A stretch of 40,518 nucleotides of DNA from DATFMH01 sp035267045 (GTDB lineage: Bacteria; Bacteroidota; Rhodothermia; Balneolales; DATFMH01). Numbering within the stretch: position 1 is the stretch's first letter; every line of letters begins with the position of its first letter. The position numbers were made by a program, and so were the translations under genes. Location: assembly GCA_035267045.1 (NCBI GenBank), contig DATFMH010000171.1, positions 1-40,518 of the forward strand, read 5' to 3'. Below, piece by piece: positions 1 through 9,600 of the stretch. The notes under the pieces are model-generated. The model was not told the DNA's origin and did not search any database. It saw only the letters and a list, made by a program, of their open reading frames with translations.

Positions 1-189
1 TATTTATTCCTCCCTGGATCGGGAATTGGTACCACTACAGTATTGGGACGTGGAGCATATCTGAGCTTTATTTTCCCCGGTGTAGTCGCACTTTCCTTAT
101 TGTTCACAGCGACATTTGTGGCTATCACGATTGTCATCGACCGGGAGACCGGTTTCCTACCAGTTGTTATATGTTACTTAGTATTATAG
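1..189 (+). pseudogene. ABC-2 type transporter permease, truncated remnant
   Basis: An open frame enters from the left edge and ends at a TAG at 187-189. The 62 residues include YLSFIFPGVVALSLLFTATF and then the stretch IVIDRETGFL. That pairing is characteristic of ABC-2 type (DrrB/NodJ-like) export permeases, where a membrane segment is followed by a DRE-x-GFL loop. In the family this loop normally continues into a K-E-V-L-V-A-P-x-S-R stretch and several more membrane segments. Here homology stops right after GFL, and the frame runs out in unrelated residues and a stop. I checked the other two forward frames just downstream and saw no continuation, so a simple frameshift is unlikely and a deletion or rearrangement junction near 160-165 fits better. 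The N-terminal part lies outside the window, so whether the rest is intact is unknown. Confidence 0.6.
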
Positions 190-548
190 TTTTTTCTACT
201 CTCCCAAACATATGAGTAAGCAGAATAGATATGCCATGTCTGTTAGTATATGGTTAAAATGGTATATGTTTAAAATATGGAGATCGGGTAACAGAAGACA
301 GTTTCGACTAAATACCCAATAACTTAGTAACTTAATTAACTTACTGTTTTAATTAATTTATAAGTTGTATTTCCGGTGTTTATTGAATTGTCCGTATTCC
401 ATTTTTCAAGTTTTATAAATTGTTAAAAGTAGTTTGCCATTCGTTAACGTGTTTGTTTATCCTGATTGATTTGTTTACCGTATAGCAATTCGTGAAGCTT
501 TTATTTAATGATGTTGCATTTTATTTCTAACATATAACAAAATTGACC
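190..548. other. AT-rich spacer without a gene
   Basis: About 360 bases between the broken permease and the M20 peptidase. The DNA is AT-rich with short direct repeats of a TAACTTA-like word around 320-350. I found no convincing reading frame and no RNA signature. The promoter of the downstream peptidase presumably lies here, but no element can be placed with confidence. Confidence 0.5.
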
Positions 549-1871
549 ATGGCTGATCATTCCCACACTATATACAAACGACCGGCTGAACTACTGCAAA
601 ATCTTATCCGTTTTAATACCACTAATCCGCCGGGAGATGAAAGAGAATGTATCTATTACATTAAAGCTTTACTGGAAGATGCCGGTTACGAAACTACTGT
701 TTTGGCTAAGGATGAAAGCAGGCCAAATGTAATAGCCCGACTTAAAGGCGAAGGCGGGGCTCCCGGAATATTACTCTATGGGCATGTGGATGTGGTTCCG
801 ACTGAAAATCAGGATTGGTCACAGCCACCTTTCGAGGCTGCTATTACGAATGACTATATTTGGGGAAGAGGGGCACTGGACATGAAGGGGGGCGTAGCCA
901 TGATGCTTGCAGCATTTCTTCGTGCAAAAGCGGAAGGCCTGAAACCGGCGGGTGATATCACTCTGGCAATAGTTAGCGATGAAGAAGCCGGCGGCGATTA
1001 TGGTGCCAAATTTCTTACGGAAGAACATCCGGATGAATTTGATGGTATCCGGTATGCTATAGGTGAATTCGGAGGGTTCCCAATGTATATCGCCGGAAAA
1101 AAATTCTATCCCATTCAAGTGGCAGAAAAGAAAATATGCTGGATGAAAGCCACAATATCGGGAAAAGGAGGACATGCATCTTTCCCGACAAAAGATGGCA
1201 CTATGGCAAGAACAGCAACTATGCTGCTAAAGATGAACGCGAACAGGCTGCCGGTACATATAAGTCCGGTTGTAAAAAAAATGTTCGATACTATGGCTGA
1301 ATCTGTTCCCGATCCTATGAAGTCGATGATGCTGCAACTTACAAATCCGGAAAAGACGCATGCAATACTCGATCAAATGGGGCCGCAGGGTGTAATGTTT
1401 GATGCTATGCTCCACAATACCGCGAATGCTACTATCATAAAAGGAGGAGGTAAGATCAATGTGTTACCATCGAGAATAGAAGTGGAGATGGATGGCCGTA
1501 TCCTGCCGTCATTCACCCCGGATGATATGATAAAAGAGATGCATGATTTGGTAGGTGAAGACATACAAATCGACCTTGTTCGTTATGATGATGGCTCCAG
1601 AGAACCGGATATGGGATGGTATGATACACTGGCCGGAATATTAAAAGAAGCGGACCCTTCCGGGACTCCAATACCATTTTTGCTACCTGCTGTTACCGAT
1701 GCCCGTTTTTTCTCAGCTATCGATATCCAAACGTATGGTTTTTTACCAATGAATTTGTCAGAAGATTTTGATTTCCTGAGTACTATTCACGCTGCCAACG
1801 AACGGATTCCGGTCAATGCGGTGACATTTGGTACGGAGGCAGTATCTAAAGCATTACAAAGAATGAAGTAA
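549..1871 (+). CDS. M20 family metallopeptidase (ArgE/DapE/CPG2-like)
   Basis: A 440-residue zinc hydrolase of the M20 family, which removes acyl or aminoacyl groups from amino acids or small peptides in the cytosol. The full set of family residues is visible: GHVDVVP (His79, Asp81), GRGALDMKGG (bridging Asp111), SDEEAGG (Glu145 as base, Glu146 as metal ligand), and a C-terminal IHAANERIP carrying the last metal His. A dimerisation (lid) domain lies between roughly residues 195 and 320. The length is normal for the family. I take ATG 549 as the start; a TTG at 543 in the same frame would add two residues. No Shine-Dalgarno is evident. ArgE, DapE and carboxypeptidase G2-like enzymes cannot be separated from sequence alone, so the substrate is left open. 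No neighbouring biosynthetic gene points to a pathway. Confidence 0.88.
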   Translation: MADHSHTIYKRPAELLQNLIRFNTTNPPGDERECIYYIKALLEDAGYETTVLAKDESRPNVIARLKGEGGAPGILLYGHVDVVPTENQDWSQPPFEAAITNDYIWGRGALDMKGGVAMMLAAFLRAKAEGLKPAGDITLAIVSDEEAGGDYGAKFLTEEHPDEFDGIRYAIGEFGGFPMYIAGKKFYPIQVAEKKICWMKATISGKGGHASFPTKDGTMARTATMLLKMNANRLPVHISPVVKKMFDTMAESVPDPMKSMMLQLTNPEKTHAILDQMGPQGVMFDAMLHNTANATIIKGGGKINVLPSRIEVEMDGRILPSFTPDDMIKEMHDLVGEDIQIDLVRYDDGSREPDMGWYDTLAGILKEADPSGTPIPFLLPAVTDARFFSAIDIQTYGFLPMNLSEDFDFLSTIHAANERIPVNAVTFGTEAVSKALQRMK

Positions 1872-1912
1872 TAGTTAAAGGCATTTATAAGATTAATATC
1901 TGTTCCCTGACA

Positions 1913-2113
1913 ATGAAAAAGATCGTTAATGACAGTAGCTATACTCCCGTATTTTCTCTGTTTATTGCAGGTGGTTTTATATATATCATATCAATGACGA
2001 TGCTTAAAAGTCATTTTCGCCTGGAATATTTTGGCCTGATGGTATCTGTAATATTAAATATCTGCAGTGTATTACTTGGTATTCGATTACTGGTAAAAAA
2101 GTTGAAAGATTGA
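1913..2113 (+). CDS. small two-helix membrane protein, hypothetical
   Basis: A 66-residue frame starting at ATG, 41 bases after the peptidase stop. It has two hydrophobic segments, about residues 13-29 (VFSLFIAGGFIYIISM) and 38-58, and a basic tail ending in KKLKD, so it probably spans the inner membrane twice. It has no recognisable family motif and no clear ribosome-binding site. Its position suggests co-transcription with the peptidase. I cannot assign a function; the composition and topology are protein-like, but it could be a chance frame. Confidence 0.45.
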   Translation: MKKIVNDSSYTPVFSLFIAGGFIYIISMTMLKSHFRLEYFGLMVSVILNICSVLLGIRLLVKKLKD

Positions 2114-2276
2114 TGTGATGTAATCCGTGATTAGAAACCGACTTAGGGGGGATATCCCCACAATACAGGCGGTAATTCCCTTATAACATCTGAAAGAAAA
2201 TCTTTGATAGTTAAAGTATAGTGAGAGAGTGAATATTTCATTCGATCACATATCATTGATTTTACGGGGAGTTATT

Positions 2277-2702
2277 ATGGAAACCGAAAAAAAGAATGTA
2301 AAAAATCCAACAGAAGGGGTTACTCCTTTTACCGATAAAGAATTAGAGCACTTCCGGAATTTGCTTATCGAAAAGAGAGACAAAGCCAAAGACGAATTGG
2401 ATACCTTGCGAAGCTCCCTGGAAGAACACAGGGAAAAGGGAACCGATGAACCGGTATTCTCACATCATATGGGGGACGTAGGTACCGACGTCGAGGATCT
2501 GGACACAACTTATGCGTTGATTGACCGGACGAGAAAATATGTCATTGAACTAAACGAAGCCCTGGAACGGATTGCCAATAAAACTTATGGTATCTGTCAG
2601 AAGACCGGAAAGGCCATATCCAAAGACCGGCTTGAAGCGGTACCTCATACTCGTTATAGTATCGAGGCCAAAGAGGGGGAAGCTGATCTGGACCAAAGGT
2701 GA
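2277..2702 (+). CDS. DksA/TraR family protein with degenerate zinc finger
   Basis: A 141-residue protein of the DksA/TraR type, which binds in the RNA polymerase secondary channel and modulates transcription initiation. Residues 20-60 and 78-102 are charged helices expected to form the coiled coil. The C-terminal part keeps the family framework Y-G-I-C...I-x-x-x-R-L-x-A-x-P (residues 104-123). Of the four zinc cysteines only Cys107 is left: the other three positions hold Thr110, Ser128 and Ala131. Zinc binding in the usual way is therefore not possible. I chose ATG 2277 because ACGGGGAG sits 7 bases upstream; the frame also opens at GTG 2229, which would add 16 residues. The gene stands alone. 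The family call is firm, but whether it acts like DksA, or as one of the shorter stress regulators, is not decided by sequence. Confidence 0.82.
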   Translation: METEKKNVKNPTEGVTPFTDKELEHFRNLLIEKRDKAKDELDTLRSSLEEHREKGTDEPVFSHHMGDVGTDVEDLDTTYALIDRTRKYVIELNEALERIANKTYGICQKTGKAISKDRLEAVPHTRYSIEAKEGEADLDQR

Positions 2703-2748
2703 AGTGTTTAGTAATAAGTTTTGATTTCTATAGGCACATAGGCACAAA

Positions 2749-2769
2749 CAGTTAACGGTAAGCAGTTTG
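2749..2769 (+). repeat. dispersed 17-21 bp intergenic repeat, copy 1
   Basis: CAGTTAACGGTAAGCAGTTTG. It matches, with one mismatch over about 17 bases, the tandem repeat at 20262-20303, and a shorter copy lies at 25343. All copies are intergenic. Confidence 0.5.
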
Positions 2770-2967
2770 TTGATGTAAAAGGGGAGGTATGGGTTTGTTT
2801 TGGTTTTCCGGTGATCTTCTGTTATTCTCAGAAAACCACAAGGTTAAATTACTATTATCCTCTTTGGTGTATGTTATATTTTCGAAATGTTGAACCATTC
2901 CGCAGCTAAAATTCCTATCTATTAAATAAACTATTTATTGATTCTGAGAGAATAACGGAGAGTCAAA

Positions 2968-3612
2968 ATGAATGTAGGAATTTTGGGATCCGGTGATGTT
3001 GGACAGTCTCTTGGTGCCGGTTTTGCCAATCATGGGCACGATGTAAAAATGGGAAGCCGGACACCCGACAGTGACAAAATAAAAAAATGGGTAATAAAAA
3101 CAGGTTCTCATACAACAGCCGGTACATATAAAGAATCAGCAAAATTTGCCAATATAGCCGTGTTGGCCACTCTGTGGAGCGGTACTAAAAATGCCATAGA
3201 CCTTGCCGAAGCGGATAGTTTAGCGGGAAAAGTTGTTATTGACGTGACAAACCCACTTGTCTTTAAGCAGGATGCTCCCCCTGAATTGGCAATCGGTCAC
3301 ACAGACTCAGGTGGAGAACAGGTACAGAGATGGCTTCCTAAATCATATATTGTGAAGGCATTTAATATTGTCGGACATGCTCAAATGATTAATCCGAATT
3401 TTCCCGGTGGCCCACCTGATATGTTTATTTGTGGTAATAATGAAAAAGCCAAGCAGACTGTTACCGAAATATGTTCCACATTTGGCTGGAATACTATTGA
3501 TATCGGTGATATTACAGGAGCCCGGTTACTAGAGCCATTATGTATTTTATGGGTTACCTATGGTTTTCACACAGGAACCTGGGATCATGCTTTTAAATTA
3601 CTTAGAAAATGA
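2968..3612 (+). CDS. NADPH-dependent F420 reductase-type oxidoreductase
   Basis: A 214-residue Rossmann-fold protein of the F420_oxidored family. The N-terminus carries the dinucleotide-binding glycine motif GILGSGDVGQSLG (residues 4-16), followed by GSRTP near the second strand, where NADP-phosphate contacts usually lie. VVIDVTNPL and KAFNIVGHA later in the protein are typical of this group. Family members transfer hydride between NADP(H) and F420 or act on other carbonyl or imine substrates. Many bacterial homologues occur in organisms without F420, so the true acceptor is uncertain. The start at ATG 2968 is supported by GGAGAG 8 bases upstream. The gene is monocistronic as far as can be seen, with over 250 bases of spacer on both sides. 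Confidence 0.8.
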   Translation: MNVGILGSGDVGQSLGAGFANHGHDVKMGSRTPDSDKIKKWVIKTGSHTTAGTYKESAKFANIAVLATLWSGTKNAIDLAEADSLAGKVVIDVTNPLVFKQDAPPELAIGHTDSGGEQVQRWLPKSYIVKAFNIVGHAQMINPNFPGGPPDMFICGNNEKAKQTVTEICSTFGWNTIDIGDITGARLLEPLCILWVTYGFHTGTWDHAFKLLRK

Positions 3613-4057
3613 AGGAAAATGACATCGTGTAAAGAGTAGGGAGCTTCGATTAAATAACGGGTCAATAATGTGTCAAGTGAAATTAGTCAATGTTGTGAAT
3701 TAATGAGCGATACTATTGTCATTTCAGTCATGTTAAGGAATCTATCGTAGCTTGAAAAAGTTAAATTCCTGAAAATTCGTTGGTATGGCCTTTTTTAGAG
3801 TGTATAGAATAAAAGGTGTAAAATATTAGGGTTTAAATTAAAATGTTTTTTTCGGTATGATATTATGTACTGTATATCAATCACTTACGAATACACAATG
3901 GTGTTGATTTATATTCTTCATGAAGATTGTTATCCGGAAAACTTGTTTCGTACCTAATAAAAATCTTATATTACATAACTATATAGTTAAATAATGAACA
4001 GGTTTAATCTAACTATAAATTTCAAACAGGTATATCGCGCAAACAAAAGAAAACTGT
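3613..4057. other. intergenic region, probable promoter zone of the efflux operon
   Basis: About 445 AT-rich bases with no convincing reading frame or RNA gene. The only structure I can point to is the palindrome at 3976-3989 and its repeated half-site, annotated separately. It must hold the promoter of the three-gene efflux operon that starts at 4058. Confidence 0.5.
3976..3989. promoter_or_regulatory. 14-bp perfect palindrome upstream of efflux operon, candidate operator
   Basis: TAACTATATAGTTA is a perfect 14-bp palindrome ending 68 bases before the channel gene. Its half-site TAACTATA recurs in direct orientation at 4010-4017. Palindromes in front of RND operons are commonly bound by TetR- or MarR-type repressors. 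No regulator gene lies next to this operon in the window, so the assignment is inference. In AT-rich DNA a palindrome of this kind could also arise by chance. Confidence 0.35.
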
Positions 4058-5446
4058 ATGAGAATAGGAGTACGCAAGTTACGCTGTTTAAAAGTAACAA
4101 CGGGATTTGCTGTGCTGGCTATGACATTAGTGTTTACTGTCAATAGCTATGCCCAGAATCTATCACCGGTACAAACAAATAAACAGCGGGAAATAAGTCT
4201 TAAGAAGGCTTTGCAAATTGCAAAAAAACAAAACTTTAAAATAAGGTTAGCTAAAAAAGATGTAATTATTACAAGATCACAATATCGACAGACCAACGCT
4301 GTTTTTCTTCCACAGGTATCCTTACAGGAGATGGCGGTCACAACAAATGACCCTCTGAATGTCTTTGGTTTTAAATTAAAGCAGGAAATAGTATCCGCCG
4401 CTGATTTTAATCCCGTTTTGCTAAATAATCCGGATAGAACGGATAATTACACAACGAAACTTGAGGTTAAACAGCCACTTATAAATATGGATGGTTTTTA
4501 TCAGCGTAGTGCCATGAAAAATATGGTGAAAGCATCGGAACAGGCATTGAAGCGTACCGGTCATTACATGGAATTTAAAGTCAAAGAAGCGTATTATCAG
4601 CTGGTTCTGGCGAAAGCAAAATCTGCTGTTATTGATTCATCGCTCTCAGCCGCCCGGGTTAGTAAAAAACAGGCGGAGCATTTCTATAAACAGGGATTGA
4701 TTAACAAAGCTGATCTGCTCGCCGCTAAGGTTCATGAATTAGACCTTGAAAGCAAGAAAGAACAGGCCGGGAATCAGATAGAAGATGCGAATAGCAATCT
4801 TAGGCTTTTACTGGGTATCGATAGTGATGTGGAGCTGGTCCCGGTTGATTCGCTGACGATGAGAAAAGTGACTGTTGGTGATATTAATTACGCAAGTGTT
4901 AATGAAAACCGATCCGATATGAAAGCTTTGCTATTCCAGATGAAATCATCCCGTAATATGCTGAATGCCAATAAATTTAATTTCGTACCGAATCTGAATG
5001 TTTTTGGCACATACGAATGGGATGATAACACCTTATTCGGTACACAGGCCAATAATTATATGATTGGAGCATCACTCAAATGGGATCTGTTTAAAGGATT
5101 TAAAAATATTGGCGCCGTTGAAAAGTCACAGGCTGAATTGCATAAGGTTAAGCTGACGTATCAGGAGAAAACGTTACAAAACAAAATGCAGATCCAATCG
5201 GCTTACCGGGCCTTACAACAATCAAAGAAGCAGGTCAAATTGGGAGAAGCAGCTGTTGAACAGGCTTCGGAAAATCTGCGTATCCGCTCTAACAGGTATG
5301 CGAAAGGGTTGGAGAAAACAACGGATCTTCTGATGGCTGAAGTATCGTTATCAAATGCTCAACTACATCGTTTAATGGCTTTATACCAATACAATATAAG
5401 TGCATTTTCGCTTGAACTGCTCACAGAGAAGCCGTTGGTCGACTAA
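4058..5446 (+). CDS. TolC-type outer-membrane efflux channel
   Basis: A 462-residue outer-membrane factor of the TolC/OEP family, the exit duct of the tripartite pump encoded here. Residues 1-32 form a signal peptide with a basic start, a hydrophobic core and a likely cleavage after SYAQ. The mature protein shows the two-fold repeat of the family: ISLKKALQIAKKQNFKIRLA and a long amphipathic helical stretch in each half, including VKEAYYQLVLAKAKSAVID. The length matches the family. The adaptor gene follows after 62 bases and the pump gene after that, so all three are probably one transcript. Export substrates cannot be read from the channel. Confidence 0.88.
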   Translation: MRIGVRKLRCLKVTTGFAVLAMTLVFTVNSYAQNLSPVQTNKQREISLKKALQIAKKQNFKIRLAKKDVIITRSQYRQTNAVFLPQVSLQEMAVTTNDPLNVFGFKLKQEIVSAADFNPVLLNNPDRTDNYTTKLEVKQPLINMDGFYQRSAMKNMVKASEQALKRTGHYMEFKVKEAYYQLVLAKAKSAVIDSSLSAARVSKKQAEHFYKQGLINKADLLAAKVHELDLESKKEQAGNQIEDANSNLRLLLGIDSDVELVPVDSLTMRKVTVGDINYASVNENRSDMKALLFQMKSSRNMLNANKFNFVPNLNVFGTYEWDDNTLFGTQANNYMIGASLKWDLFKGFKNIGAVEKSQAELHKVKLTYQEKTLQNKMQIQSAYRALQQSKKQVKLGEAAVEQASENLRIRSNRYAKGLEKTTDLLMAEVSLSNAQLHRLMALYQYNISAFSLELLTEKPLVD

Positions 5447-5508
5447 AAATACAACATCTCTTATAGTCTTAAAGAATTTCAAAAAAATAAAAATCAGTAA
5501 ATAATCAT

Positions 5509-6597
5509 ATGATAAACAATAAAATACGTTTATTACTTACGGCAATATTGGTGACTGGAAGTCTTGTCGCCTGCAGTTCCGCTGATAAACCTGCACAGGA
5601 AGCAGCAGGAGAACAAATAAAAGCGTCGGTACAGACCGCCGGTTATCAGCAGGTGCCTGATGCCTATTCGTTTACAGGTACGGTTCAGGCTGATCATAGA
5701 ATCACACTGAGTACCAAGCTAATGGGGCGGATAACCTATCAGCCGTTCGAAGAAGGCAGTTATGTCAAAAAAGGCCAGGTACTGGTACGTATCAAGAGCG
5801 ACAATCTTTTAGCTCAAAAAGATCAGGTTGAGGCCAATCTTGCCCAGGCTAAAGCTAACCTGGCTAATGTCAAGACAAATTATGATCGTATCGGGGCATT
5901 ATTGAAAGAGAAAAGTGCCACCCAGAAGGAATATGATGATATAAAAACGCAATACCAGGTCGTCCAGGCCAATGTCAAGGCATTGGAAAGCAAGAAACGG
6001 GAGATCAATGATATGCTTGATTATGCTGTCATAAAATCACCAATGGATGGCTATGTAGTACGTAAAATGGCCGAACAAGGGGATATGGCCGCTCCGGGAA
6101 GTCCATTGTTGACCGTTGAAGATATCCATGGACTCAAAGTCCGGGCAACGGTGCCGGAATCTCAGATAGATCTGTTTAATACAGGTGACCCGGTAAATAT
6201 TCAAATCGAAGCTATTAACGGAAAAACTTTTACCGGTAAAGTAGCTTCTATCAATCCATCTGGTGATATGATGAGCCGGCAGTTCGATGTCAAAATTAAT
6301 TTGACAGGTGATGCACAATCATTGAAATCCGTTAAATCCGGAATGTTTGCCCGCGTCGTACTGGAAAAGGGACATCAATCGGTCATAAGCGTACCCGCTA
6401 CCGCTCTGGTTAGCAGGGGACAACTAACCGGTATTTATACGCTCGGAGCCAATGATGAACTCATCTTACGCTGGGTACGCACAGGGCGGATCCTGGGTTC
6501 ACAGGTCGAGATATTGTCAGGTTTGTCCAGTGGTGACCGGTATATAGCATCTTATGATGGAAAACTGCGTGAAGGGCAAAAGGTTATTACTCAATAA
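5509..6597 (+). CDS. RND efflux periplasmic adaptor, lipoprotein
   Basis: A 362-residue membrane-fusion protein (HlyD/AcrA family) that links the inner-membrane pump to the channel. It has a lipoprotein signal with lipobox LVAC and the acylated Cys at residue 22, so it is membrane-anchored from the periplasmic side. A lipoyl-like half (GSYVKKGQVLVRI, about residues 83-95) precedes a helical hairpin at about 100-165 rich in Gln/Ala/Lys. The second lipoyl half contains IKSPMDGYVVRKMAEQGD, followed by the beta-barrel (KVRATVPESQIDLF) and membrane-proximal domains. The pump gene starts 18 bases downstream, which supports obligate pairing. Drug versus metal substrate is not settled, but the adaptor has no His-rich or Met-rich metal-binding extension. 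Confidence 0.9.
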   Translation: MINNKIRLLLTAILVTGSLVACSSADKPAQEAAGEQIKASVQTAGYQQVPDAYSFTGTVQADHRITLSTKLMGRITYQPFEEGSYVKKGQVLVRIKSDNLLAQKDQVEANLAQAKANLANVKTNYDRIGALLKEKSATQKEYDDIKTQYQVVQANVKALESKKREINDMLDYAVIKSPMDGYVVRKMAEQGDMAAPGSPLLTVEDIHGLKVRATVPESQIDLFNTGDPVNIQIEAINGKTFTGKVASINPSGDMMSRQFDVKINLTGDAQSLKSVKSGMFARVVLEKGHQSVISVPATALVSRGQLTGIYTLGANDELILRWVRTGRILGSQVEILSGLSSGDRYIASYDGKLREGQKVITQ

Positions 6598-6615
6598 ACG
6601 ATTAAAAAAAGATTT

Positions 6616-9600
6616 ATGAAATCAGGTATTGCAGGAAAGATTGCAAACGTATTTATTAATTCGAAGCTGACGCCGCTTCTGATGATGGCGTTCCTGGCGA
6701 TAGGTATCTACAGTGCTTATTTGACCCCGCGTGAGGAAGAACCACAGATCAATGTACCATTGGCGGATATTTTCTTACGGTATCCGGGTGCCACGCCCAA
6801 AGAAGTGGAAAGTCGTGTCGTGGTACCTCTGGAGAAGACCGTTTCTAATATCGACGGGGTGAAATATGTATATTCTACATCAATGCCTGGACAGGCGATG
6901 TTGACGGTTCGTTTCAAGGTAGGACTCAATGTAGAAACCAGTCTGGTGAAATTGTATAACGAGCTGATCAAGAATATGGATAATATGCCACCGGGGGTGA
7001 GTATGCCGTTGGTGAAATCACGTTCAATTGATGATGTTCCTATACTTACATTGACTCTGTGGAGTAACAAATACAGTGATTATCAACTGCGGCGTGTAGC
7101 AGAAGAGCTGGGTCTGCAGGTCAAACAGATTGACAATGTGGCCAAGACGGATGTTATTGGCGGGCGACCACGGCAGATCAGGGTGGTAATGAATAAAGAT
7201 AAGATGGCCGCCCATCATGTGGATCCTTTGAGGATCGCTCAACAGATTAAAGGCTCAAACCAGCAACTTAATTCCGGTTCATTCAGCAGAAATGATAAAG
7301 AATACCTCGTAAAAACCGGTAATTTCTTTGCTAATGCAAAGGATGTAGGGAAATTGGTAGTTGGTGCCGATCATGGCAAACCGGTGTATTTGAACAATGT
7401 GGCAAAGATTGAAGACGGGCCATCCGAACCCTCTCAATACGTCTCTTTTGGTCTTGGCGCTGCCGGTAAAAATAAATACGGTGTCAATAAAGCCGGAACG
7501 TATCCGGCTGTAACGCTGTCAATAGCCAAACGGAAGGGTACAGATGCCATGCATATTGCCGATCAGGTGCTGCATAAGATGCATGAGCTGCAGGGAACCC
7601 TGATACCATCCGATATTCATGTGACCGTAACACGAAATTATGGTGAAACAGCTTCTGACAAGGTTGCCGAATTATTATTTCATTTGTTTGTGGCCATCGT
7701 TGCCGTAACCGTGCTTGTCACTCTGACAATGGGGTGGAGAAGCGGTATTGTCGTCTTTGCGTCCATTCCGGTGACCTTTGCATTGACGCTTTTTGTCTAT
7801 TATATGTTCGGTTACACGTTAAACAGGATTACATTGTTTGCCCTCGTGTTCGTGACCGGTATAGTTGTCGACGACTCGATTATTATCGTCGAAAACATGC
7901 ACCGGCACTTTCATATGCGAAAACTACCGTTTTTACAGGCTGCTATTGCCTCCATTGATGAAGTTGGAAACCCGACAATCCTGGCGACATTTACAGTTAT
8001 AGCTGCCGTATTACCGATGGCATTTGTGTCCGGTTTGATGGGCCCGTATATGAGTCCCATGCCAATAGGGGCTTCCATAGCCATGTTGTTCTCGCTGATG
8101 GTGGCGTTGGTAATCACGCCCTGGCTGGCCTACAGGTTTCTGAAATACGACGAAAACGAAGTAGGGCATCACGAATTTAAACTGGAAGATACATTCATTT
8201 ACAAGGCTTATGCCAGGACATTGTATCCACTTATAGAGAGTGCCTGGAAACGCTGGGCATTCATCGGTATTGTAGTGGTAATGCTGATTGGTTCTTTGTC
8301 TTTATTCTATTTCAAATTAGTGGCTGTTAAGATGCTGCCGTTTGATAACAAGAAGGAGGTACAGGTGGTTATCGACATGCCCGAGGGTACAACTCTTGAA
8401 AGAACTGACGCTGTAGCCAAGGACATCGCAGCATATCTGCATAATATCCCTCAATTGGTTAATTATCAGATTTATTCTGGTACTTCATCCCCCATTAATT
8501 TTAATGGCCTGGTCAGGCATTATGACTTGCGCCGCGGACCCAATGTAGCGGATATTCAATTAAATCTTTTACCGAAGGGTGATCGTGAGGAACAGAGTCA
8601 TGATATTGCCAAAAGTATTCGTCCGGAGGTGGATAAGATTGCAGCAAAGTATAACGCTAATGTTAAAGTAGTAGAGGTTCCACCCGGTCCACCGGTAATG
8701 TCGACCCTGGTTGCCGAAATATACGGGCCTGATGTTAAGAAACAGCGTTCTCTGGCAAGAAAAGTGAAAAATATCTTCAATCATACAGACGGTGTCGTCG
8801 ATGTCGACTGGTCGGTTAAGGCAAATCAGCCGGAGTACAAGTTCGAGGTAGATAAAGAGAAAGCGGCTCTTTCAGGTGTATCACCCCAGCAAGTTGTGCA
8901 AACGATGGCAATGGCCCTGCATGGGCAGAATGTTTCCAAAGTTTACAAGGGAAACGAGGTGCAGCCGGTGCCTATTCATCTGCAACTGGCCAAAGACCAG
9001 CGGTCGAGCGTGAACGATCTGAAGAAGATATACGTACAGTCACGAACGGGTAAAATGATCCCTGTTGCTGATCTGGTTCATGTCAAAGAAGTGGTGCAAC
9101 CCAAAAATATATTCCGTAAGAATCAACGCCGGGTGATTTATGTAACCGGTGATGTTGCTGGTCAGCTCGAGAGTCCGATATACGCCATTCTGAACATGGG
9201 TCCGGATCTGAGTAAGATAAAGATGCCCAAGGGATATACATTTAGTCAACTTTATACGAAAGCGCCCTTTTCGGAAGCTAATTATGCACTAAAATGGGAT
9301 GGTGAATGGCATATAACCTACCAGGTATTCCGTGATCTGGGAGTGGCATTTGGTATCGTACTGCTCATCATTTATATGCTCATAATCGGTTGGTTCCAGG
9401 ATTTCAAAGTCCCGATCATCATGATGATCGCCATACCATTATCGCTGGTTGGTATTGTACTGGGCCACTGGATCATGGGGGCATTCTTCACAGCCACATC
9501 CATGATCGGTATGATTGCGCTGGCCGGTATCATGGTTCGTAACTCGGTACTATTGATCGACTTTATAAAAATCAGGCTGGAAGACGGGGTGCCGTTGAAA

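Noticed and set aside
549..1871. Part of an arginine or lysine biosynthesis operon
   Set aside because: The M20 family is broad and no neighbouring amino-acid biosynthesis gene supports it.
7734..7958. Open frame overlapping the RND pump gene
   Set aside because: Lies wholly inside the pump gene in another frame; its Cys- and Tyr-rich sequence is a shadow of the membrane-segment codons.
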